From Acidobacteriota bacterium (GTDB lineage Bacteria > Acidobacteriota > Terriglobia > UBA7540): 36,873 nucleotides of DNA. This document shows, piece after piece, positions 17,174 through 24,166 of the stretch; the first letter of the stretch is position 1, and every line of letters starts with the position of its first letter. Under the pieces are notes generated by a model, which was not told the DNA's origin, searched no databases, and saw only the letters and a program-made list of their open reading frames with translations. The position numbers and the translations under genes are program-made. The stretch is from the NCBI GenBank assembly GCA_021787735.1, contig JAJYLL010000044.1, positions 1-36,873 of the forward strand, read 5' to 3'.

Positions 17174-19462
17174 CTAATTCTGGCTGGCCAGGACCTGTTT
17201 GGCGTTTGTTGCATCATCGCCCGTCAGGTTGAGGCGTAGCGCCTCCTTCAGGTAGCTTCGGGCTTCTGCTTTCTTGCCCGTTTTAAGCAATGCCAGCCCC
17301 AGATGATATCTGTAGATCGCCGACTTGGGGTCCTGCTTTACGCACCCGTCGAGCAGTGAGACAGCATTCGAATAAAGCCCTTTCTTGTATTGGATCCAGG
17401 CCAAGGTATCGGTAACGGAGGGCAGGTTGGGCATCATTTGCTTGGCGCTTTGCGCAAGGCTGAGAGCCACATTGAGGTTAGTTCCCTGCTCTGCGTAGAC
17501 CCAGGCAAGGTTCGCTGAGGCAATGGGAAAGTTCGGATCGATTGCCAGTGCCTGCTGGTAGTAGGTCTTGGCCCTCTCGAAATCCTTCTCATTGAGGTAC
17601 AGGTTGCCAATAAAAGTAATCAGCGGAACGAACTTGGGTTGCTGGTTTAAACCTTCTTTGTACCGCGCGATTGCTTCAGATACATTCCCCTGATCCTGGT
17701 AGACTTTCCCAAGCCGGAGGTAGGCGCCCATATTCTTGGGGTCGAGCTTCAACGTCTTCTCCAGATCGGCCTGAGCCGCACCATACTGCTTAGCATCCAT
17801 TTCAAGCGAGGCACGAACAACGTATCCGCCTGCCACGTCGGGATACTTGGAAACAAAGTTTTGAGCAAGCGAGAAAGCTTTGGCGCGCTCACCGCGCGAA
17901 TTCAATGAATCCACCCACGCGCCTAGAGCGTCCGGGGATTTCGGATCAATCGAGGTAGCTTGGGTAAACTCTTTGTCGGCCTCAGGGAAATGTTTGCCCG
18001 CCGAATAGGCCTGGGCCAGCATGACGTGAACGCGAGGATTCTGCGGGTCCAGTTTTTCCGCCACGTCCAGTTGCTTCAAGGCATCTGTGATCTTGGATTC
18101 TCGAAGCAGAACGGACGCCAAAAGCATCCGCTCGCCAGGGTTATCAGGCTGGGCATTAACGCTCCGCAGTCCATACCCCTCTGCAAGCTGCAAATCACCC
18201 AAGTTCAGGCTGACGAGCGTCAATCCGTGCAGAGCCAGCGGCAAGTTGGGCGAGAGGCCCAAAGCCCGCTCCATTTCCTGGCGGGCTTCCTGGAAGTGCC
18301 CTTGCTCCTGGAAAGCCGCTCCGAGGAAGTAATGAGCTTGAGGGGAATTTGGAGCGTCTTTGATCACCTGTTGCAGGATCGTTTTAGCCTCCTCGGCCTT
18401 TTGCTGCGCCATCAGGATCCGGGCGTGCGCGATGCGGCCTTCAACCGATGAGGGGTTGCGCTTCAGAATCGCGTTGGTGAGGGACTCCGCGTCGCTGATT
18501 TTGCCAAGATCGAGAAGAAGCGCAACCAGGTGATACTGGATTTCGGCCTGCTTGGGGTCAAGAGACAAACCACGGTGATACTCTGCAACGGCTGCGTCCG
18601 CATTTCTCTCCCTGACATAAAAATCGCCTATGGCCAGCGCCACATCTGCTGATTTTGGTTGATGTTGCTTCAAATCCGCAATCACCTGCCCGGCATCATC
18701 TGCCTTGCCTTCTGCAGCAAGCATGTCCGCCAAGCCAAGATACAAAGGAGTGGCAGAAGGGTTCTGGGATATTCCCTGCTTCAGCACGTCCTCGGCCTTG
18801 GGCATCTGGCGTTGCAGGCGGTAGAAATTCGCCAGGTTTGAGTACGCATCAACAGAATGGGGCTCGACGCGAATAGCCTCCCGGAAGTTCTTTTCCGCAT
18901 CAGCAGGCTTTTTCATCGTGAGTTCGGCAAGTGCCAGGCTGTCATAAGCAGAAGCTTTGTTTGGCAGCAACTTCACAAGGAACTCGGCCTCCGCAAGGGC
19001 CTTCGCATACTCTTTTTGGCCCAGATATGCCGTAGCAAGAATCTGAATTGCATCAGTATTGTTTGGCTCTTTTTGCAGAACAAACTTGGCTTCGTCTTCG
19101 GACGAAGTAAAGTTTTTTCCCATTTCGAAAATCCGCCCCAGCTCCAGGCGAACATCCAGCCGATTAGGATCTACTTCTTTTGCCTGCTGTAAGGTCTTGT
19201 AGGCATCAGCCCACAAATTCATTGCCTCGTCAGCCAGGGCGAACTGATACAGGGCGTCTACATATTTGGGATCGATCTGCAGGGCGTTTCGAAATTCAAT
19301 TGCGGCCGCGGAATAATCCTTCTTCGCCATGTATTCCTTGCCATGATTTAGGTATGCAAGTTTCGCCTTCGCCGGGTCCTGGGCACAGCCAACCAACAGG
19401 CCTGTCAGGATCAACAAAACCCAGAAGATTGTTCCAGGTGTTTCTTTCCGATTTGTATTCAT
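17174..19462 (-). CDS. prsT: TPR-repeat lipoprotein of the PEP-CTERM system (PrsT-like)
   Basis: This 762-residue lipoprotein is made almost wholly of tetratricopeptide repeats. The start at 19462 places a typical lipobox (LLVGC, Cys26) after a short hydrophobic segment and has GAGG upstream; an in-frame codon 27 bp earlier is less likely. Repeat units are clear in DYSAAAIEFRNALQIDPKYV, DAAVAEYHRGLSLDPKQA and SEAIARYKEGLNQQPKFV. There are roughly 18-20 TPRs through the whole chain. PrsT-type proteins accompany exosortase and sigma-54 regulators in PEP-CTERM genomes and probably scaffold envelope complexes in the periplasm; their precise role is not established. It lies 39 bp after epsI and ends the xrtA-epsI-prsT operon. 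Confidence 0.85.
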   Translation of the reverse strand: MNTNRKETPGTIFWVLLILTGLLVGCAQDPAKAKLAYLNHGKEYMAKKDYSAAAIEFRNALQIDPKYVDALYQFALADEAMNLWADAYKTLQQAKEVDPNRLDVRLELGRIFEMGKNFTSSEDEAKFVLQKEPNNTDAIQILATAYLGQKEYAKALAEAEFLVKLLPNKASAYDSLALAELTMKKPADAEKNFREAIRVEPHSVDAYSNLANFYRLQRQMPKAEDVLKQGISQNPSATPLYLGLADMLAAEGKADDAGQVIADLKQHQPKSADVALAIGDFYVRERNADAAVAEYHRGLSLDPKQAEIQYHLVALLLDLGKISDAESLTNAILKRNPSSVEGRIAHARILMAQQKAEEAKTILQQVIKDAPNSPQAHYFLGAAFQEQGHFQEARQEMERALGLSPNLPLALHGLTLVSLNLGDLQLAEGYGLRSVNAQPDNPGERMLLASVLLRESKITDALKQLDVAEKLDPQNPRVHVMLAQAYSAGKHFPEADKEFTQATSIDPKSPDALGAWVDSLNSRGERAKAFSLAQNFVSKYPDVAGGYVVRASLEMDAKQYGAAQADLEKTLKLDPKNMGAYLRLGKVYQDQGNVSEAIARYKEGLNQQPKFVPLITFIGNLYLNEKDFERAKTYYQQALAIDPNFPIASANLAWVYAEQGTNLNVALSLAQSAKQMMPNLPSVTDTLAWIQYKKGLYSNAVSLLDGCVKQDPKSAIYRYHLGLALLKTGKKAEARSYLKEALRLNLTGDDATNAKQVLASQN

Positions 19463-19501
19463 TGTCCCCCCCCTCTTACACACCAACATCCAAAGGGCAA
19501 A

Positions 19502-20146
19502 TTAGTCCGGCAAGAAGTGCTTCAGTTCCGGAAAGGCATCTTTCACAAAAGCTTCAGCCACCGTACGAGCCTGCGGTATACCGCTGCTTGCCGGAGCAAT
19601 AACGCGAACCAGTGCCCCGTCGGTCCGGTCACGTGTTATCGCGTCCACGATCAGCCAGCACCTCGCCCAGTATTCGCTGGCGACAACCCGGCCCTGCGAT
19701 TGGTACCAATAGAGAACTACTTGTCGATCAAGTCCCTTCCCAATAATGTAATCGTTAACAGTAACGGCTCTACCGGAGTTCAAATTGATCTTCAACCTGC
19801 TGGAGTCCAAGGGCGTCCAGCCTCCACCTGGCAGGCAGTGTTTCGGAGAATGAATCGTGTCGCCGGTCCGCTGGCTCTCGTAATATCCAACGTAGAAGCC
19901 GACAGAATCCCCTTGACCATCCGTATAAAGGCGGTTGACATAGTCAGAAACACCCGCGACTCGGAGGACATCGTCAGAAATGGGCATATCTTGCCCCTGC
20001 CACCCCCCCAAAGTTAATGGAAAATCTGCCAGAATTTTGTGTAAGGGAATACGTTCACCATGGCTGATTCCGTGCAGCGCAAGGGCTCCCGCCACCAACA
20101 AAGCTGCTGTAATCCAAATTCGCTTTCTGACCGGATCGTTACGCAT
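19502..20146 (-). CDS. epsI: EpsI family protein, exosortase partner
   Basis: This 214-residue protein has one N-terminal membrane segment (about 8-26) and a periplasmic domain. The family hallmark HSPKHCLPGGGW is present (about 98-109), as are LGGWQGQDMP near the N-terminus, GLDRQVVLYWYQSQGR, and a membrane-proximal WARCWLIVDA. EpsI proteins occur beside EpsH/XrtA or fused to its C-terminus. They are thought to work with exosortase or EPS export, but the activity is unproven. Here it is a separate gene whose start overlaps the exosortase end by 8 bp, so the pair is translationally coupled. Confidence 0.92.
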   Translation of the reverse strand: MRNDPVRKRIWITAALLVAGALALHGISHGERIPLHKILADFPLTLGGWQGQDMPISDDVLRVAGVSDYVNRLYTDGQGDSVGFYVGYYESQRTGDTIHSPKHCLPGGGWTPLDSSRLKINLNSGRAVTVNDYIIGKGLDRQVVLYWYQSQGRVVASEYWARCWLIVDAITRDRTDGALVRVIAPASSGIPQARTVAEAFVKDAFPELKHFLPD

Positions 20147-21002
20147 CCTTATGCCTCAAGAACAGGCCAATTACTCTATGGCTTACGACAATCAAGCCGG
20201 CCGCCACGATGAAAACCACCAACCCCGACATTTCGTGCAGAGATCCTTGGGCCCATTCCGGCCCGATCCGGTAAGTAGCCAGACCTGTGCCAAAAACCCG
20301 CAGGCTGTTACTCAAGATCGAAACAGGAACCGTCAATACCACCAGGAGCGCTCGAAGCCAGTTCCGCCTTTCGGTTATATAACCGTAGGCCACTGCCAGG
20401 GCCATCAATGAGATCAGGGAACGAATACCGCTGCACGCCTCGGCAACTTCGAGGGTGTAATTCGGCAGAACCAGAATGTTTCCTTCAAGCAGCACGGGAA
20501 CGTGGACCCAGTGCAGGAACGTAAATGCCACTCGCGAGGCCCAAAGCTGCAACGGAAAAGTTATCTGATTGTAGATGATTTCCGGCGGTGGAATCATGAA
20601 CACGAGAAAGCCCAGCGGGAACGCCATCGCGCGAAGCATCTTCTTCCCGGCAAGGTACAAAATGATTCCAGCCAGCAATGGCAGAATCGAGAGCCGCGAG
20701 ACGAACAGCACAGCAGCCAACGACCCAGCCAACAGCATGCCGATTGCCCCCAAAATGACAAAGAGCCCTTTGTCCTCGGGCTGAGGAGAGATTGCCTGCC
20801 AGTCCTCGCGTGTGACCCAAACAACATACCCCGAAAACAATGGCACGAGAAACCCATGACTGAAGTCCGGATTGTCCCACCATTGCCCTACAAGTCCTGG
20901 CAGAATTGGTGAGTAGAGCAATAGGACCAGAGCGCCAAGCAATGGAACTCCCCATTGCCACAAGCGTTGGGATTCCTCGGGGACGTTAGTGGTTTTGTCC
21001 AT
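20139..21002 (-). CDS. xrtA: Exosortase (XrtA/EpsH-type transpeptidase)
   Basis: This 287-residue polytopic membrane protein has about eight membrane segments. The catalytic triad of exosortases is visible: Cys190 in EACSGIRSL, Arg235 in SNSLRVF and His256 in HEMSGLVVF. FSHGFLVPLFSGYVVW near residue 47 is also typical. It would cleave PEP-CTERM proteins at the Pro-Glu-Pro motif on the periplasmic face and pass them to a membrane or glycan acceptor. The stand-alone length, without the C-terminal EpsI domain seen in longer exosortase A proteins, matches the separate epsI gene downstream. The ATG at 21002 is preceded by GGTGAGAAG. A sigma-54 promoter candidate lies about 95 bp upstream. Confidence 0.95.
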   Translation of the reverse strand: MDKTTNVPEESQRLWQWGVPLLGALVLLLYSPILPGLVGQWWDNPDFSHGFLVPLFSGYVVWVTREDWQAISPQPEDKGLFVILGAIGMLLAGSLAAVLFVSRLSILPLLAGIILYLAGKKMLRAMAFPLGFLVFMIPPPEIIYNQITFPLQLWASRVAFTFLHWVHVPVLLEGNILVLPNYTLEVAEACSGIRSLISLMALAVAYGYITERRNWLRALLVVLTVPVSILSNSLRVFGTGLATYRIGPEWAQGSLHEMSGLVVFIVAAGLIVVSHRVIGLFLRHKDA

Positions 21003-21097
21003 TACTTCTCACCCAGGCTCGTCTGTGCCTATGTATAGCTCCGCCCTCTGGCAACGGTAGCTGCCCCATCTTGAACTGTAGTTATGCGAACTCATAG

Positions 21098-21112
21098 GCA
21101 AGTTTCCGGCCA
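21098..21112 (-). promoter_or_regulatory. Candidate sigma-54 promoter of the xrtA-epsI-prsT operon
   Basis: The minus strand reads TGGCCG, five bases, then TTGC, with GG and GC 12 bp apart and 8 of 10 fixed positions matching. The expected start near 21,086 gives a leader of about 84 nt. The TGGCC start is the same as at the EPS promoter candidate (16,764). Confidence 0.55.
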
Positions 21113-21185
21113 TTTACGATTCTCAAATTTCGTCTTGGGGTTAGACTTCGGAAAGGCCACGGGAAGGGTGGCACTTAGCAGTCGT

Positions 21186-21208
21186 ATTCACCTGACCGGA
21201 ATGTGAAT
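21186..21208. promoter_or_regulatory. Inverted repeat, possible activator-binding site upstream of xrtA
   Basis: ATTCAC and GTGAAT form a perfect 6-bp inverted repeat with an 11-nt spacer. It lies about 100-122 bp upstream of the predicted xrtA start site, the usual distance for sigma-54 enhancer sites. Fis-type activators bind dyad sites of this size. Binding is inferred from position only. Confidence 0.35.
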
Positions 21209-21370
21209 CGTCTGTCCTGAAAGGAGCCCACAAAGTAGTATCTGTTTACCACTTTGTCGTAAAGTTTTTCATCTTTGGCCGACCCATTTCGTGACTGCTA
21301 ATGTCGCCTAGATGAGGGCGTCAGCGGTCAGCAGAGCCGACAACTTCGATGGAAGCAACCTAATCTTATC

Positions 21371-22432
21371 TTATGGTCGCGACTTTCTCTCTATTGTCAG
21401 CCCGGTCTGCTGCATTTTATATAGCAGGGCGCGGTAGCTGATCTTCAAAGCTTTGGCAGCTTTTAGCCGGTTCCAATGGTACTCCACGAGCGTCTTCAAA
21501 ATAACTCGCCGCTCCACTTCCATGATTGCAGCGTGGGTTATTTCTTTCAGCGACCGTGAATCGTTTGCTGGTAGCGAAAAATCCGGCGAATCGCAAATCC
21601 GTCCGACCAACTCGGAAGTAATAGCCCCCTCAGACCCTAGCACAATGTATCGCTTGATCACGTTTTCCATCTGGCGCACATTTCCGGGCCACTCGTAATT
21701 CTGGAAGAGATTCAAGACCTCAGGCAAAAGGGATCGGGCCGGAGTACCATTCGATGCGCTGTGCTTTTTGATGAGGTAATCCGCCAGGGCCGGGATATCT
21801 TCCCGCCTTTTCCGTAAAGGAGGAACCCGGAGGTTAATCACATTGATGCGGTAGTACAAATCTTCGCGGAACGCTCTCTCTTTGACTTCAACGCGCAAGT
21901 CCCGGTTGGTAGCACAAATTACCCGGGCCTCAATCTGGCGGTCCTCCTGGCCGCCTATGCGGCAGAATTGCCCGTCCTGAAGCAGTTGCAGCAGCTTTGC
22001 CTGAAGTGATGGATCGAGCTCGGAAATCTCGTCAAGAAAAAGCGTGCCACGGTTTGCCAGTTCCACTCTGCCCGGCTTCGTCTGATATGCACCGGTAAAT
22101 GCGCCCTTTTCGTAACCGAAGAGTTCGCTCTCCATCAGCGTGCCGGGAATCGCCGGACAGTTCACCTTGACGAAAGGACCTTTCGCCCAGGCAGATCTTT
22201 CGTGGATGGCGCGCGCCAGCACCTCTTTCCCTGCTCCGGTTTCGCCTTCGATCAGAACCGGGATGTTGGTTTCAGCCACCAACTCAAACCGCTGGCGGAT
22301 ATTTCTCATTGCTTCCGAGCAGCCAAAAAGCACCTCGAGTGGGGGCAGTTCGTCCCGCGATCCAGCGGATTCAGACGCTGACAATAAAGACTCAGCCAAT
22401 TTCCTGCTCCAATGTATATGTGCTAACTGCAA
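21371..22432 (-). CDS. Sigma-54 activator without receiver domain (AAA+ with Fis HTH)
   Basis: This 353-residue enhancer-binding protein has all activating motifs. Walker A is GETGAGK (63-69), GAFTGA is at 110-115 and Walker B is LFLDE (131-135). The arginine-finger block FREDLYYRINV and the C-terminal Fis HTH (WNRLKAAKALKISYRALLYK, about 315-350) complete it. The N-terminal 35 residues hold no sensory domain, so it is probably controlled by its amount or by another protein. The start is uncertain: the frame opens at a TTG at 22432, preceded by an in-frame stop and no ATG. It lies head-to-head with the PEP-CTERM substrate gene and just upstream of the xrtA operon, so both are likely targets. 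Confidence 0.9.
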   Translation of the reverse strand: MQLAHIHWSRKLAESLLSASESAGSRDELPPLEVLFGCSEAMRNIRQRFELVAETNIPVLIEGETGAGKEVLARAIHERSAWAKGPFVKVNCPAIPGTLMESELFGYEKGAFTGAYQTKPGRVELANRGTLFLDEISELDPSLQAKLLQLLQDGQFCRIGGQEDRQIEARVICATNRDLRVEVKERAFREDLYYRINVINLRVPPLRKRREDIPALADYLIKKHSASNGTPARSLLPEVLNLFQNYEWPGNVRQMENVIKRYIVLGSEGAITSELVGRICDSPDFSLPANDSRSLKEITHAAIMEVERRVILKTLVEYHWNRLKAAKALKISYRALLYKMQQTGLTIERKSRP

Positions 22433-22473
22433 TTCTATTCCAGGAAATGAAGTGTTTCAATTAACTCAAAAGT

Positions 22474-22500
22474 GAAGTTAATAAACAAGTTAACAACTTC
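22474..22500. promoter_or_regulatory. AT-rich dyad next to activator start, possible operator
   Basis: GAAGTT and AACTTC flank a 15-bp core that itself contains GTTAA/TTAAC arms. Together with a third TTAA just left of it, this gives repeated TTAACTT-like units 42 bp upstream of the activator frame. It could be an operator or autoregulatory site. No known family site is recognised. Confidence 0.3.
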
Positions 22501-22587
22501 TGATCGGCGGGGAGGCTGGCAGAGAGGGGTATCTCGGTGCCATTATCTTGCATTTTTTTTCACCGAATGCGATGGGCCTTTAGAAGT

Positions 22588-22640
22588 TTGTAAATTGCCA
22601 TCATGTGTAATTCCGGCGCATAAGTGTATCCTTTTCTGTC
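22588..22640 (+). promoter_or_regulatory. Three TGTA elements upstream of the PEP-CTERM gene
   Basis: In order on the plus strand: TGTAAATTGCCA, TGTAATTCCGGCG and TGTATCCTTTTCTGTCA. They lie about 60-110 bp upstream of the predicted start of the PEP-CTERM transcript, where enhancer sites of sigma-54 activators are found. A similar TGTAA-N8-TGTCA occurs on the minus strand near 17,113-17,136. The motif is tentative. Confidence 0.3.
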
Positions 22641-22672
22641 AATTGGGATTAAGCAACACAAAGGCTGCGGTT

Positions 22673-22687
22673 TGGAATGGGAAATGC
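22673..22687 (+). promoter_or_regulatory. Weak sigma-54 promoter candidate for the PEP-CTERM gene
   Basis: TGGAAT, five bases, then ATGC keeps GG and GC 12 bp apart but matches only 7 of 10 consensus positions. A start near 22,699 would give a leader of about 74 nt. The match is weaker than at the EPS and xrtA promoters. Confidence 0.35.
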
Positions 22688-22772
22688 CTCTACTGAAGCG
22701 TCAACCTAACAGGTGGAATGCGTGTGCGCTCGAGAAACCTATCGAGCATGCGAAACAGGGGAGGATAGTAAG

Positions 22773-23450
22773 ATGAGAAAACTGCTTCTAAGTTTAGCGG
22801 TTTTGGGATTTTTTGCGCTGGCTTTTGCCTCGCCAGCGCGCGCTGACACGGTCACATACCAGCTGACCACTGGAAATACCGCGCTCAGTGGTTACAGCGG
22901 TCCGTACGGCACCGTGACCGTTAGCCTGTCAGGGCAAACGGCAACGATCACTTTCACGGCACTTAGCAGTGGTGGCAACAGTTACTCGTTTGGGGGTACT
23001 CAGGCGGTTGACGCGAATGTGAATTCAACGAATTTTACCGTTTTCGAATCGAATGGAACAACTCTTTTCAACACTTCGTTAAGCAAGACCAGCACGCCCG
23101 CCTACGCCGGTGCCAACCAGGTAGACGGGTTTGGTAACTTCAACCTAACGATAGACAGCTTCGACGGAGCCAGCTATACATTCACTACGTTAACGTTCGT
23201 AGTGGTCAATGACGATACCAGCAATCCGTGGTCCTCTGCGTCAGACGTCCTTACGGCAGTCGATGGTGGGGACTCGTCCACGCTTGGGGCGCACATTTTC
23301 GTGAGAGATTCATCAGGCAACGTCGTAGCCACGGGGTACGCGGCAGACGGGAGCCCCGTTCCTGAGCCAGCCTCGCTTCTGCTGCTTGGCACAGGATTAT
23401 TGGGCTTGGGCGGCATACGCCTGCGGCGCAAGGGAAGTCGCAAATCATAA
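22773..23450 (+). CDS. PEP-CTERM sorting substrate protein
   Basis: This 225-residue exported protein is a substrate for the exosortase in this window. The ATG at 22773 follows GGGGAGG by about 9 bp and gives a clean signal peptide (MRKLLLSLAVLGFFALAFA, cleavage after SPARA). An upstream in-frame start would add 20 non-signal residues. The mature part is rich in Thr, Ser, Gly and Asn and predicted all-beta. The C-terminus carries the full PEP-CTERM signal: VPEPAS, a hydrophobic helix (LLLLGTGLLGLGG) and a basic tail (RLRRKGSRKS). It is probably displayed at the surface or embedded in the EPS. The body has no recognised domain. It is the only PEP-CTERM substrate in the window. Confidence 0.92.
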   Translation: MRKLLLSLAVLGFFALAFASPARADTVTYQLTTGNTALSGYSGPYGTVTVSLSGQTATITFTALSSGGNSYSFGGTQAVDANVNSTNFTVFESNGTTLFNTSLSKTSTPAYAGANQVDGFGNFNLTIDSFDGASYTFTTLTFVVVNDDTSNPWSSASDVLTAVDGGDSSTLGAHIFVRDSSGNVVATGYAADGSPVPEPASLLLLGTGLLGLGGIRLRRKGSRKS

Positions 23451-24166
23451 GCATATCGCAGCCTCCCTTCGCATACTTCGCGAACACCTGCTGGGCTGTA
23501 GCGCTCAGACGCAAAGAAGTTCCGCCAGCGATGTGGTCCGCCATGCGGGACTTCTTTGCAAAATCTTGCTTGACATGTACGCAACTGAGCCGAAGGGAGG
23601 GTAAAAGCAAGTTTACGGATCGAAATAGCAAAAGCAGCATCAGCGCCAGGCCCACCCCTAAGAAGTTTGTGCCTTGGCCGTACTGAAGCCTTGAAAGGGA
23701 AATTTGTAGCAGCGGTTCTTTCGAAGAAATTACCTCAGGATAGCCTCCAATCACATAATCCCGCCCGATGGGTCCGTCTGTAGCTCCGGTCATTACCTGA
23801 CAGAAATCAAGTAACTTCCTGATTGACATAAAGATGAGAAGCACATTACCCTAATTTAAGTTTAAGAATTGCTCAAAGTCGAATAGAGTTCATAACACCA
23901 GTCGGACGACATTGATGCAAGACAGCCACAAGGTCACAGCAAACCATAGCAGCCTCCATGTCACAGAAGAGGCCTTGTTCCTGCCAACTTTGGGTAGTCG
24001 AGTAAGCTTGGACGCGGAAGGGATCCTCCCCCGTGCAATAGCGCGATTTGCGCCTTCGGGTATCCACTTTGCAAATGCTTGCGAAGTGGTCTAGCCCTAC
24101 GTCCCAACTACCTGTTGTTACATCATAGTAAGGAGATGTTCGCCCGGCTGAAGCTACAGGTGGGAA
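23451..24166. other. Intergenic region with strong hairpin, no supported gene
   Basis: These 716 bp separate the PEP-CTERM gene from the PrsR-like regulator. Open frames exist on the minus strand, but they overlap the PEP-CTERM gene and lack recognisable domains. The main structure is a 15-bp hairpin (23,511-23,559) nested between 10-bp inverted repeats. No promoter for the regulator could be assigned. Confidence 0.5.
23511..23559. repeat. Long-stem hairpin flanked by outer inverted repeat
   Basis: Arms 23,511-23,525 and 23,545-23,559 pair over 15 bp with one mismatch, which becomes a G-U pair in RNA, around a 19-nt loop. An outer perfect 10-bp inverted repeat, CCTCCCTTCG (23,462-23,471) and CGAAGGGAGG (23,591-23,600), surrounds it. 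There is no T-run, so a simple terminator is unlikely. It may be a miniature repeat element or a structured RNA. Confidence 0.55.

Larger units (their letters stand above)
21003..21370. other. Intergenic region upstream of xrtA
   Basis: This 368-bp region contains the sigma-54 promoter candidate and the ATTCAC inverted repeat, and no supportable gene. It is also downstream of the activator at 21,371. I see no clear terminator for that activator, so read-through into xrtA is possible. Confidence 0.6.
22433..22772. other. Divergent intergenic region between activator and PEP-CTERM gene
   Basis: This 340-bp region separates the activator (minus) from the PEP-CTERM gene (plus). It holds a 27-bp AT-rich dyad (22,474-22,500), three TGTA-containing elements (22,590-22,640), and a sigma-54-like promoter (22,673-22,687). 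No small gene is supported. Confidence 0.6.

Noticed and set aside
21051-21067. Second sigma-54-like sequence upstream of xrtA
   Set aside because: GG and GC elements are 13 bp apart instead of 12; the site at 21,098 fits better.
23251-23844. Minus-strand 197-codon frame overlapping the PEP-CTERM gene end
   Set aside because: It overlaps a well-supported gene and the hairpin region. One hydrophobic stretch alone is not enough to call a membrane protein.
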